Positions 1-9,687 of a stretch of DNA of 64,000 nucleotides are shown here, piece by piece. Source of the stretch: Cristatella mucedo (lineage: Eukaryota; Bryozoa; Phylactolaemata; Cristatellidae). The DNA lies in contig WPIO01000016.1 of the NCBI GenBank assembly GCA_009760855.2, forward strand, positions 4,102,001 through 4,166,000, in the 5' to 3' direction. The notes under the pieces were generated by a model, which saw only the letters and a program-made list of their open reading frames with translations, was not told the DNA's origin and made no database searches. The position numbers were made by a program, and so were the translations under genes. Position 1 is the stretch's first letter, and each line of letters begins with the position of its first letter.

Positions 1-258
1 TCAGTTTCTCCTTTCGGATAACACTGAGTTGCACCTTTATTTTGTGCATCGATCCCTCCAAACCCTCGAGCACCTTGATTTCTCTCAACTCCCTTGCTGT
101 ATGTATTGATGATATCCGCACATGGATGGCAGCAAGTTTTCCTAAATTAATTGATGATAAAACTAACTTACTAGTTATGGGTAAACCAAGCGTGATTTAG
201 AAACTGGAAAGGCACAAGCTCAAAATCGGCTCATCCAGCGTTACAGCATATCTCCTGT
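1..258 (+). mobile_element. LINE-A fragment, RT palm region, decayed
   Basis: The sequence follows the better LINE-A copies from just before the YADD motif (here altered to S-D-N-T around base 20) through the KTNLLVMG block (about 155-185) to the start of the next block near 258. A TAG codon follows the K-P-S-V stretch, and several substitutions break the frame. The 5' part lies outside the window. It is a dead fragment of the L2/CR1-like family found throughout the window. Confidence 0.8.
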
Positions 259-964
259 AATGCCGAAGGCTCGGCAGAGTAGGCGTATCCTGCCCTTAGC
301 GAGCGCCGTAGCCTACGGCCGAATGCGGTTCGGTCCGCGACCGTGGGCAATAAGCAAGCCGCCACGAAATAAATTTTTCTGGTACTACCTACTCATCGTT
401 ACTAAGGTGGTCATGAGTCCGCGGCGTGTATTATTAATAGAAAGAGACTCACACAAATAGGGGATTTTACTGAGCTTTATTAGCTAGTGCACAATGTTGC
501 TGCATGTCTAGCTCTCAGTTTTACCTCCACATTCCTCGAAGGCTCACAACAGCACAAGCACCATTACGAGGGAAAGCGTAACCGCGCTTAGGCTACCTAC
601 GTCTGTTGTGAGGAACGACCCAGATAGATGGAGGAGCCCGAACCACCGAAATATCTCACACATCACACCGAAATACTTCCAGTTCGCATCGAAAAATTCT
701 TTTGTCAAGACCACGTGGGCGCAGAAACGTACGCAACGCAAAAGAAACATGAAATGTGAGCTCGGGCGAAATATGACCGCATTCAGTGGCGTCCATCAAA
801 TCCTACTGGCGCGTTCTCGTCCCGTCTCTCAATCAGCGGCGAACAGCCCGCCCTCCTCCATCGCTTTCAGAGAGATGAGTCCGGCAACTACCGGCGACGG
901 TGTCGAAACGGAGCCGAAGACGAAGAAGGAGCTTCGAGCGAGAGTCGCCCCTTCCATTACATAA
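259..964. other. unassigned stretch
   Basis: No recognisable repeat or gene. An open frame at 608-964 (+, 118 codons) is rich in R, K, S and T. It has no family resemblance I can name and overlaps an open frame on the other strand, so I do not call it a gene. Confidence 0.4.
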
Positions 965-1604
965 CTAGCCAGGACAATCAGGTTGACAAGCCAGCCAATT
1001 TTGATCACCTCATGATCCTACTGCCACCTCTGCGGCCTCTTGCTCACAGCTCGAGAACACAGGTGCTCTTCAGCCACCTCTTTTGTTCTCACGGAAATCC
1101 GCCCAGCAGCAGCTCTAGGAGAGCTGGCGGCGACAGCAACCTTGGGCTAGCGCTGCCGTATTTTCTAATTGATATTCGGGACTATAGGGTTGACAGGCCA
1201 GCCAACATCTACTCTCAAACTGCCGACTGTGGCAAATCTTTTTCCGCGGTCCTGAACTGCTACTTCTATGCTACTCACTACCTTAACTGCTCTCCTAACT
1301 CTGCTATGCTTCCCACTTTCTCTTTGTTGCGTGAGACGAAGTCTGTTGGCTACCGAATGCGTACCGAAAGCCGCTTAGGATGTGAGCGCGCTATACAAAA
1401 CTCTCCTGTGTAACGCCCACATGGTCTTTATGACTTTGTGGAGTTACTGACGGAGATACATTACATTGCATTACATTACAATATCGATCACCTCACGATC
1501 ATACTACGACGGCCGCGTCCTCTGGTCTAGGCTCAAGAACAGAGGCGTTTCCTGCTGAGCAGTTGTTGAGCGCACTAAAATTGAATCAAGCCGGCACTGT
1601 GTGC
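965..1604 (+). mobile_element. LINE-B 3' end flanked by a duplicated short motif
   Basis: From about 1205 to 1485 the sequence matches the LINE-B 3' end seen reverse-complemented near 18.9, 37.9, 46.6 and 59.2 kb. It contains the block around CTGTTGGCTACCGAATGC and the terminal hairpin (GTAAC..CCACA..TGTGG..GTTAC, about 1411-1446), then an (ACATT)n tail. A motif beginning GTTGACAAGCCAGCCAA occurs at 981 and, slightly changed, at 1190. A GATCACCTCA-led motif occurs at 1002 and 1486. The surrounding sequence has therefore been locally duplicated. Confidence 0.7.
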
Positions 1605-1612
1605 TACACTCC

Positions 1613-2135
1613 GGTTGAATTTGCACGAAGTCTCGGTCTCATGTTCCAAAGTGACCTTTGACAACATTAGAAGACCACATCAGCTCCACAGTCAAGTCTG
1701 CCTACTTTCTGTACGCCTGAGTTATCGTCGCGAACGGCACAGAACGCCTGCCGACGAGCAACGCAACAGCTTTATTTCACCTACGCACGGAGTAGGGCGA
1801 AGCACGACTCTCCTCGCCCCTCTCGCCCCTCTCGCTCACCGGAGTCCCACTCCCTTGTCATAACAATTCCCAATAGCACGTTGCGGCTGCCTACCACATC
1901 GAGTGTCACAGCCCACTCGTACAGAGATCAGGGGCAGTGTCGTCAATTAAATGAAACCACACTTTCAGCTACATAGCGTTGCTAAATTTCAGGCTTGTTA
2001 AGATAGGAATTCCGCATCTCAGTTGGTCCACGTATTTGTGACATCCGGTCTTGACTTCTTCAACTCACTACTTGCTGGCCTAACGGCATGTGCAATGAGG
2101 CGCTCACAGCTGGTGCAAAACGGCTTCGAGTGAGC
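1613..2135 (+). mobile_element. LINE-A fragment in two blocks around an insert
   Basis: Blocks 1613-1722 and about 1952-2135 match consecutive LINE-A sequence (the LGVMFQSD..DDHISST region, then [21 protein letters not shown]). The 230 bases between them (1723-1951) do not match LINE-A and look inserted; they hold a short CTCGCCCCT duplication near 1816-1835. Stops and frameshifts are numerous, so it is a decayed fragment. Confidence 0.75.
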
Positions 2136-2374
2136 CGCTGTAGAAATCTCTTCAGCGCAACAGCCGCTTAGTCTTGGTGGTTTAATGGCAATAAAGATAG
2201 GGATATGTACTTCAGTACTGCGTCCAAATAGATGAGCAGCTTCGTAAGCGGGCGGGTGGGCAGAAAAAAATGTTTAACTCGCTATGCTTAGATGCATAAA
2301 AAGCTGCCAGGGTGCTCCTTCACCAGACTAATTCTCCAAGCGGCAGAAGAACCTTAAAAACAATTAAAGAACTA

Positions 2375-2545
2375 CTAACTGATTTGACACAGCCTCTTTT
2401 TTATATAGCGACAGAAGAGCTTTACGGCTATCACCACCGCTTGCAGCGGCAATAAAAAGATCGCTCACGACGAAATTCGAACGCACGACATCGGGACCGA
2501 GGTTTTGAGAAAAGCAACTGCCTTACCTAGCGAGCCATGACAGCT
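2375..2545 (-). mobile_element. SINE-2 copy (tRNA-derived)
   Basis: It shares its layout with copies at 11.7 and 26.6 kb. Read on the minus strand it has an A-box-like start (GCTCGCTAGGTAAGGCAG), a decayed B-box, then the SINE-2 body with GCTATATAAAAAAGAGGCTG near its end. It is more diverged than the 26.6-kb copy. SINEs carry no protein and are transcribed from an internal pol III promoter. Confidence 0.7.
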
Positions 2546-2571
2546 ATCAGTGCTTCTTAATGCAATAAAGT

Positions 2572-2655
2572 ATTGGCCACGACAGGGCTCGAACCAACAA
2601 CTTGGTTCGTGAAGAGCGAGGTTCCATGCCAACATCCATTATCGTTCCGAGACAT
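2572..2655 (-). other. tRNA-like remnant or head of a further SINE
   Basis: Read on the minus strand there is a good B-box (GGTTCGAGCCC, about 2583-2593). An A-box-like segment (GATAATGGATGTTGGC) sits upstream at roughly tRNA spacing. The acceptor stem does not close cleanly. It lies immediately 5' of the SINE-2 copy on the same strand and is probably a degenerate tRNA-derived element rather than a functional tRNA. Confidence 0.4.
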
Positions 2656-2924
2656 TATACTCGTTCTGTCTAAAAGGATAAACGTCACTCGACTGTCCTA
2701 TTGAACAACTTGCAAATGAAGCCAGCTCTAACTGCTGGTCTCAGTGCTGAAATCTCCCACCACACTTGTGCACCATAACTGAGATTGTTTACTACAATTT
2801 TTCTAGATAACAAGACCGACTCTCTCTCTCTCTCTCACTCTAAGAGTAAGAAGCAAGACCACGTAAATTTCGGTATTAGTGTTGTTAAAGTAAGTAGCCA
2901 GCTTTAATAATTATTTAGACGTCA
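2656..2924. other. unassigned, with a short CT repeat
   Basis: Nothing recognisable except a (CT)n tract at 2818-2836. Confidence 0.4.
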
Positions 2925-3167
2925 ACTTAACGCTCACAATCGGCTCTGCCAGCATATACATTGTTGAATCTGCACATAATCTAGGTGTCCTGTTCCAAAG
3001 TGACCTTTCATTAGACGACCACATCAGCTCCATAGATATGTCTGCCTACTTTTAGGTACACAACATTGCTAAAATTCTGGCTTGCTTAAACATGGATACT
3101 ACATTCAGATTGGTCCATGCATCTGTGAAATCCAGTTTTGACTTCCATAACTCACTGCTTGCTGGTA

Positions 3168-3357
3168 ATAATAATAATAATACACTGGATAAAGTGCCCC
3201 CAAAGAGCTCCATCTCTTTCTAGGCGATTTACATTTGCTGCAAAGGGAAACACGATCGAATGGTGAGTGGTATCATGCTTGATAAACAGCATGAATAACA
3301 TGATTAGGGGTGAAATGCACAGGGTCAGCATGCAAGTGTGGTTGATGGCACATGTGC
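3168..3357 (-). mobile_element. LINE-A 3' tail fragment, inverted
   Basis: It begins with (TAA)n and runs through the reverse complement of the LINE-A 3' hairpin (CCAAAGAGCT..TTTCTAGGCG) into the 3' UTR. It was severely 5'-truncated on insertion and interrupts the older plus-strand copy between the LLTGL and ACAIRR coding blocks. Confidence 0.8.
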
Positions 3358-3570
3358 ACTGGTCTATCGGCCTATGGGATCAGGCCCCTATAGTTGGAGC
3401 AAAACTCGGCAGCTCGGCTCGTCCGTCTTGAGCCTCGCAGTTGCTACATCACACACCACTTCTCGCCGACCTGCACTGGCTTCCAATCAAGCAGACCACA
3501 ATTTCAAGGTTCGACACTTAGTTTTAGGTTTCTTCATTTTTTGGCTCCAGTCTACCTCTGAGAACTACTA

Positions 3571-5120
3571 TATCAAAGACACTGGAACGGGTCGTGGCAG
3601 ACCAGCTGAACTCGTATATCGAAACCTCACACCTTGCTAGTAAGTTCCAGTCTGGCTTTAGAGCTAATCACTCCACAGAGTCAGCATTGCTTCGGGTATA
3701 CAACGACCTACTTAGGAATGCAGACATGGGTAGAGTGTCTCTTCTTGTTTTGCTCGATCTTTCGGCAGCTTTTGATACCATCGATCACAAAGTACTTCTA
3801 GAGCGCCTCTCATCTCGCCTGGGCATCACTGGCACTGCTCTGCAGTGGTTCAGGTCCTATCTCAGTGGGAGACTCCAGAGTGTTGACGTGAATGGACAAA
3901 GATCATCTGAAGTACCTCTAAAATATGGAGTACCTCAGGGCTCTGTGCTAGGTCCGGTCCTTTTCACCGTTTATACTCTCCCTCTCGCTGATGTGATTGC
4001 CAAGCACAATCTAGGCTTTCACTTCTATGCGGATGACACTCAGTTGTACCTTTGCTTTGATCCCTCCCAGCCTTCGAGCACCTCAAATTCTCTCAACTCA
4101 CTTGCTGCATGCATTGATGACATCCGATCATGGATGGCAGCAAATTTTCTAAAACTAAACGATGATAAAACTAACTTACTAGTTATGGGCAAACCGAGTG
4201 TTATTCAGAAATTGGAAAGGCTGACTTTCAAAATTGGCTCTGCCAGCATATCTCCAGTTGCATCAGCTCGAAATCTAGGTGTCATATTCCAAAGCGACCT
4301 CTCGTTAGACGACCATATCAGCTCCACAGTCAAATCAGCCTATTTTCAGCTTCATAACATTGCTAAAATTAGGGCTTGTTTAGATAAGGATACCACGTCC
4401 AAGTTGGTCCATGCATTCGTGACATCTCGTCTCGACTTCTGCAACTCACTGCTTACAGGCCTACCAGCATGTGCGATCAGGCGATTGCAGCTGGTGCAAA
4501 ACTCTGCAGCTAAGCTTGTCTGTCGTGAGCGTCGCAGTTGCCACATTACTCCACTTCTCGCCGACCTGCACTGGCTACCAGTCAAGCAACGGATTGACTT
4601 CAAGGTTTTGTCGCTCACTTTTAGGTCTCTTCATTCTATGGCTCCAGCCTATCTTTCAGATATACTACCCCATCAGGCAAAGCATCGTACCACTCGCTTT
4701 TCGGAATCCAACAGTCTAGAAATACCTCGTACAAACCTTAAATCCTTTGGAGACCGTGCATTTAGCTCGTATGCTCCCACAGCCTGGAACTCCCTCCCGA
4801 ACTGCATCAGAACATCCCCTGACCTGACCACATTTAAAAGAAACTTAAAAACATACCTATTTAGGACAGCATTTAGTGGTTCCTTGTGATTCGTCCTCGA
4901 TGTGCTTATGCGTGCTGACACTGTTCATGCTGCCACTAACCACATTTGCATGCTGACCCAGTGCATGTAACCCCTAACCATGTTATTCATTTTGTTTGTT
5001 TTTCAAGCATGATTTTACTTACTATTCTATTGCGTATCACTTTGCAGCAAATGTAAAGCGCCTAGAAAGAGATTAAGTTCTCTGAGGGCGCTTTATCAAG
5101 TGCAATATTATTATTATTAT
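3571..5120 (+). mobile_element. LINE-A copy, 5'-truncated, RT frame open
   Basis: It starts inside RT domain 0 ([13 protein letters not shown]) and ends with the 3' hairpin (5056-5092) and a (TTA)n tail at about 5105-5120. It is inserted in an older LINE-A copy, whose sequence resumes right after the tail. It lacks the endonuclease and 5' region, so it cannot move on its own. It is very similar to the copies at 35-36, 38-39, 48.5-50.4 and 51.5-52.9 kb, which suggests recent origin. Confidence 0.9.
3594..4889 (+). CDS. LINE-A reverse transcriptase, N-terminally truncated
   Basis: The open frame of 431 codons covers RT motif A ([13 protein letters not shown], about residues 52-64), motif B ([13 protein letters not shown], about 111-123), motif C ([12 protein letters not shown], about 141-152) with the two catalytic aspartates present, the KTNLLVMG block, and the L2/CR1-type C-terminal domain ending near FRTAFSGSL. 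In the family this protein copies element RNA at a nicked target by target-primed reverse transcription. The first ATG is internal to the RT domain; the frame is open upstream to the truncation point. Without the endonuclease it is a dead copy, probably untranslated. Confidence 0.9.
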   Translation: MADQLNSYIETSHLASKFQSGFRANHSTESALLRVYNDLLRNADMGRVSLLVLLDLSAAFDTIDHKVLLERLSSRLGITGTALQWFRSYLSGRLQSVDVNGQRSSEVPLKYGVPQGSVLGPVLFTVYTLPLADVIAKHNLGFHFYADDTQLYLCFDPSQPSSTSNSLNSLAACIDDIRSWMAANFLKLNDDKTNLLVMGKPSVIQKLERLTFKIGSASISPVASARNLGVIFQSDLSLDDHISSTVKSAYFQLHNIAKIRACLDKDTTSKLVHAFVTSRLDFCNSLLTGLPACAIRRLQLVQNSAAKLVCRERRSCHITPLLADLHWLPVKQRIDFKVLSLTFRSLHSMAPAYLSDILPHQAKHRTTRFSESNSLEIPRTNLKSFGDRAFSSYAPTAWNSLPNCIRTSPDLTTFKRNLKTYLFRTAFSGSL

Positions 5121-5500
5121 TACTTCCCCAATAGGCGAAGAATCGTACAACCCACTGTTCTTTCTCGAATTGTTTAGCCATACCCTGTCCGAACCACAAA
5201 CCCTTTGGTAACAGTGCCTTTAGTTCTTATGCTACCAAAACCGGGAGCTCACTATCGACGCACGTCGCAACGATCATTGACATGACTATATTCGTAAAGA
5301 AGCTTAAGCGAGCCTGTTTATTAAATCACTTGGTGGGTCTTTGTGATGTGTTCTCCGCGTGCATGTACCTGCTTACACTTGGACTTCTACTTGCGGATTT
5401 TACTGTCAATCATTTGGTAATGCTTAGTATACAACATCTGTAAAGTGCTTAGAAAAGGATTCTGTCTGTAAAGGTGCCCTACAAATGTTTTATTATTATT

Positions 5501-5739
5501 GTTAACTCAGGAGTAGTAAACACGTAAACACGAAACCGCGTATGCCTGCTTCTACACTTTGTCTCCCAATTCGACATAGCTGGCCTGGGTATTTTTGGGA
5601 TGTTGCTTAAGTTACCTTATTTCTTGCGATCTGAACCAGTTCTGTCTACACTAGCAGCTTCAGTTTAAATCACTAATATTGGGAATGCACGGCACAAAAC
5701 CAGTCACTCAGGTCTCATATTTATTTCCTTTGCAAATTG
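5501..5739. other. unassigned stretch
   Basis: No gene or repeat recognised between the LINE-A tail and the CpG-rich block. Confidence 0.4.
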
Positions 5740-5861
5740 CAGAACTGCTCGGGCCTGCTTAAGCGCCACGCAATTCTAAGCTGCAGCTGAGCAGCGGATT
5801 TTGTATTTCCGTTTCCGCGATTTTTCGCGCGAGGGTTGCGCGTTTTTTTTCCAGCTTTTTT

Positions 5862-5961
5862 CGCCATTTCCGCTGCCGCGTTGCGTGCTCCGTCTCGGCT
5901 CTGCGTGCAATTGCCGACGGCGCGTGGTGACGGACGATTCAACGCGGCAGCGGAAATGGCG
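5862..5961. repeat. 22-bp perfect inverted repeat with 56-bp spacer
   Basis: Bases 5862-5883 (CGCCATTTCCGCTGCCGCG then TTG) are the exact reverse complement of 5940-5961. The spacer is 56 bases. A direct repeat GCAGCTGAGCA flanks the structure at about 5783 and 5974. It could fold as a cruciform or RNA hairpin, or be a remnant of a small hairpin-type element. Confidence 0.8.
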
Positions 5962-6165
5962 CGAGAAACAGCGTGCAGCTGAGCAACCTTGTCTTTCTAG
6001 CCCTCGTCGCCGTTTCAAAGACGGATCTTTCAATGTGAAAAAGTGGAGGGCTAAGCTCCAATCTAAGCGGCTACCCCTAGGAGACACGCCGGGAATCTGC
6101 GGACTTCCGAGCTTCGTTCGTCCGCGCGAGGCTCGCAAAAACAGCCACCTGAATGCCGCCATTCA

Positions 6166-6168
<3 letters not shown>

Positions 6169-6197
<29 letters not shown>
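6169..6197 (+). repeat. (GA)n microsatellite
   Basis: About 14 GA units lie within the CpG-rich block. Confidence 0.95.
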
Positions 6198-6199
<2 letters not shown>

Positions 6200-6672
6200 G
6201 CGAAGACGTGCCGCCGCCGCCGCCTCGGCAGCAGCTCGCGAATGCCGCCGCCGCCGCCTCGGCAGCAGGCGCAGTGCGTGGGAGTCGGGGGAGAGACGGA
6301 GACCGGGGAGGCTGCGCCGCGCCGCCGCAGCCGCCGTGCACGCACGCGCGCGCGCGCGCGAGTGCGAAGCGACAGGACGAGACAACAGAGACGCCCCGTT
6401 CTGCGCGCTTGCTCGCGCACGCTCGACGGAAGAAAATTGGGCACCGAGCCGGACGTTTGCGTGCAATCTCAGAGGGAATTAGCGCACGCGCTTCAAGGCG
6501 CCCGGGAGGGTGCCGTGGCTCTTGGCTGCACGAGAGCGAGTCTGAGAGCGCCAAGTGATAGAAGTGACGAGAGCTGCTCTCGCTAAAGTCCACTGTCGCT
6601 GCGGCCGCTGCGCCGGCCGCCGCGCGGGCCCCTCGGAGCCTCGCTGCTGCCTCGAAGCAGCGGGCGTCGCAC

Positions 6673-9522
6673 CATATATCGTCATAACCAACTAATATGA
6701 TTCCATTAACTATTAAATTTAATCATTCAATCTAGAATTATTCATATGACACTATATTAATATAATTATGATTCTATATGATATGTATGACACTCTTTGA
6801 CTCGATCCGCGGCTCGACCGCTTGCCGGCTTTCTCGTTTTGCTTTTGAAATTCGCTAGTTGACTGAGCACGGAACCAAAAGCCCGCTCAGTCGATATCCT
6901 CAAGTCGAGCGTCAGCACCCCATCTTTCACAGCTCAATGGAGTGAGCGCTCTTTAGCTGTTTAAGCCCGAGAAGAAGTCTGGCCATTTTTCGGCTCAGTT
7001 TGCTGATAATTGATTGCTGCTGCTTGTGGCGTGACAAATCGCAGAAGATTTCAGTGTTGCATCACGCTATGGGGGCCCGAGCGTAGCGGTGCGGTACGCC
7101 CAGCCTAACTAGCCGACGAGCCCGACCTCCGTTGCAGCACGTGTAAAGTGCGTAGGAAAAGATTAAGCTCTCTGAGAACGCTATATAGATGTATTATTAT
7201 TATTGTTGTTATTATATTGCCGTCTCTCAGGGACACCATTTCCTTAACTGAGTTGCGAAGTGCTCGAATCGTACCTTCAGAAGCTTTCCGTTTTTGACGT
7301 CGTGCGAAAAAACGCAACGCCTGGTTTAGGCGATAAAGGTCGTGTTTCCTACCTTTTCCCTAATTACAAGAGTCTTACTTGGTTCTCCTGTTTCAAGAAG
7401 GTTTAAATCGCAGTCTTGTTCTGAATTTTTTTCCTACTCGCTTGGCCCACTGAGCGTTCATGGATAGTCGCAGCATTTTTATTACGACCGCGCTTCGCCA
7501 ACGCAATAGCCGGTAGAATAAAAACCTGCCCGTTATAGCCTTTACTTCAAGCCGCCTCAGAATGCAGTAGACGTGGCCTGAACGGCGTTTACGATTGGTC
7601 GCTTGCTGCGCATTTGCCGAACAAGTAGAGCCGGGTTTGGCTGCTGAATATTTTGCCAAGTCGTTTTTAAGTTTGGACCGCCCCAACAAATTTATGACGT
7701 ATACATCAAAGTATCGAGTAAGCAGGGAAGCAAGGAAGCGAGGCTCGCCGTGTAAATCAGGCTTTAAAATTAAGGCGGAGGCACGCGAATCGCGGTATCT
7801 GTCTGCCTAAGTAGCCGCTTGTTGTGTCGAACGGTTTAGGGCGTGTACAATGGCCTCACCTGCGGTAGAATGAGCAACTTACCTCCCTTGCATCTTCCTG
7901 CTTCTTTTCGATGCCACGTGCTACTAGCTCGATTCAATCGTGTGTTGTACTCCTTTTTGGAGACAGAAATAACAATCATAATTTCCTATCCATTATCACG
8001 TGTGTGAACAAATACAAGTTTATTTTAGAGTTGAGCTGGCTTTCCACTTTTTGAAAATTGCAGATGCTCACTTTAGCTTTGCTTCCAATATTTTCTGCAT
8101 ATAAAATGGAATTTCCTTTCCTATTGCTCGCAACAAGAAAACATTGCGCCTCGAAAGATCTTAATTTTATGACAGCCTCTTTCCGAACCAGTCGATGAGT
8201 GATTCATAGCTAAAAGCTTGACAAGTTAATTTCTCTTTCTCGAGTCAATTGAATGCGAAGACTATTTTTAGATTCAAATACTGTCTTTATATTGAGACCA
8301 ATTTCCGTTCTCGCTTCTCCTTGGCAATCCTCGCAGCCCTCGTCTCTGTTACGGCCGAGATAAATGCGCAGCCGTGGCTTTAATTAATATACAGCCACGA
8401 ATTAGGAAGCGCATAAAGCCATGAATGCAAACAACTATTGGGCAAGTTAATGATGTACTTAACGATATGCTTATTTCCTCTCACTTGCTTCAACCGTCTT
8501 CAGCCGTCTCAAAGAACAGACGAGCAATCATGGCACTTCCTCTGGTGCCGCCGCCGCCGGTCGGTCGGTCGGTCTTAGGCCGCCGAGTAAGGCTGTTCAT
8601 TTTCCAAAGAAGCCTCTTTATCTAAATTATATCAATAGTAATTATAGCGCTACCAGAGTATCCTAGCGAGCCCGGAGAGAATAAAGTGTTCTTTTGCACA
8701 CTCTGCATTGGCTACCTACTGCGAGTGTCCGACGACATAATCAGGACGGCCTATAACTTTCCAGTTGCACATTTCAAGATGGGACGTGGCAAATACGTGG
8801 CCCAACTTTAGCGCTACGGTAGACGTATGTCACTAAGCCAGAAGCTTCGCTACGGTGCATATCCGCAAGTATCAATAGACTTTATTAAGGAGCTGACTCG
8901 GTCTCTGCCTAGATGTCATTGTAGAACACGACGCCTGGTGGTCGTGCCAGGTTTTCATCTGTGCAACCGCCATAATAAGAATAATAATAATTGTAGCAAC
9001 GAAAAGGCTCTTTTAATATCACTCTAAACAATTACCTGGCACTTTTACTGCATTACCTAGGCACTTTAAAACTCGCTGCGAGGTCATCATCTTCCAGGGG
9101 TGAGTCATATGCATGCTATCAAGAAAACGAAACCACACAAGTAGCCGCTTAGGCCAGAGCGGTCGAGCGAGAGTAAATTCACTCAGTGCAGCTGCTTAGT
9201 AACACATGTGACAATTAGCGTTCGCTGAATCGTGCGCAGATTTCTGGCCCAAAATATTTTGAGGATCTAGCTTTATATTTCATGTGCGAAACTATATTTC
9301 TCCTTCGATTACCGCGCTAGTTTTACTATTTAAAATTTGAAAAAACTCTTCCGGCCAGTCAAGAGAAACGTTAAGCGCGGAGAATCTGTAAAGCGGGAAG
9401 AGATCGGAGAACTCGTGCCGCTGCTGTAGGACAGACACTACGCTTGGTAATTCATTGTAGACTGTAAACAATTGTGCTTGCTCATTACCTAGCTCTATGA
9501 GTTCTTTAATTTTCCTCTGCAG
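6673..9522. other. non-coding stretch with one LINE-A tail fragment
   Basis: AT-rich DNA (6673-6790), then mixed sequence. A decayed LINE-A 3' hairpin and tail lies at 7123-7215. A possible exon ends at 7714 (frame ..FMTYTSKYR, donor GTAAGC), but its acceptor is unclear. No USP Cys-box exon was found here. Confidence 0.4.
7123..7215 (+). mobile_element. LINE-A 3' tail fragment
   Basis: It matches the 3' end GCAGCA..GTAAAG..GATTAAGCTCTCTGAG..CGCT followed by (TTA)n. Only about 90 bases remain. Confidence 0.7.
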
Positions 9523-9687
9523 CTCCTGTGCTCATTGGAGCCTCTTGCTAACATTGCAAAATACTTTGAAGCAAGCCTATTCAAGCATTCAGACCAGCGG
9601 TCGAGTTCTATTTTTCGGGAATTGTGTGCGACCATAAAGGAGATATGGGACGGCAAGTCGAACTACGTCGAAAAGTGTGAGCTAGAG
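9523..9687 (+). CDS. exon of a USP-like (peptidase C19) host gene
   Basis: A pyrimidine-rich acceptor (TTTCCTCTGCAG) precedes 55 uninterrupted codons and a consensus donor (GTAAGTAT at 9688). It starts and ends in phase 0. The product begins LLCSLEPLANIAKYFEAS and continues with ELCATIKEIWDGKSNYV. The order, an LxCL-like helix, a YF, then an (L)xxLxxxxW helix, resembles the segment just after the catalytic Cys box of ubiquitin-specific proteases, which cleave ubiquitin from substrates. The Cys-box exon itself is not seen upstream. The splice and frame evidence is good; the family call is an inference supported by the next two exons. Confidence 0.55.

Larger units (their letters stand above)
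2925..5500 (+). mobile_element. old LINE-A copy, split twice by younger LINE-A insertions
   Basis: Three blocks run consecutively along LINE-A: about 2925-3167, 3358-3569 and 5121-5500. They cover the region after KTNLLVMG to the 3' tail (TTTTATTATTATTG near 5490). The first gap holds a minus-strand 3' fragment (3168-3357) and the second holds the 3571-5120 copy. The old copy has many stops. The arrangement shows at least three successive insertion events of one family. Confidence 0.8.
5740..6672. promoter_or_regulatory. CpG-rich block, putative promoter/first-exon region
   Basis: Base composition rises sharply in G+C and CpG (many CGCG and GCCGCC runs), then falls abruptly to AT-rich DNA at about 6673. 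It contains a (GA)n tract, a (CG)n/(CGCG) run near 6345-6360 and a duplicated CCGCCGCCGCCTCGGCAGCAG unit. Long open frames on both strands follow from the lack of AT-rich stops and have no recognisable domains. The block lies upstream of the USP-like exons on the plus strand, so it could be that gene's 5' end, but no TATA box, start site or connecting exon is proven. A GC-rich repeat is the alternative. Confidence 0.4.

Noticed and set aside
6063-6593. Long open frames on both strands in the CpG-rich block
   Set aside because: Low-complexity R/A/P/S sequence in every frame, as expected from GC-rich DNA with few stops; no domain.
7640-7714. Possible exon ending FMTYTSKYR with donor GTAAGC
   Set aside because: No convincing acceptor and no link to the USP-like exons; the other strand is equally open.
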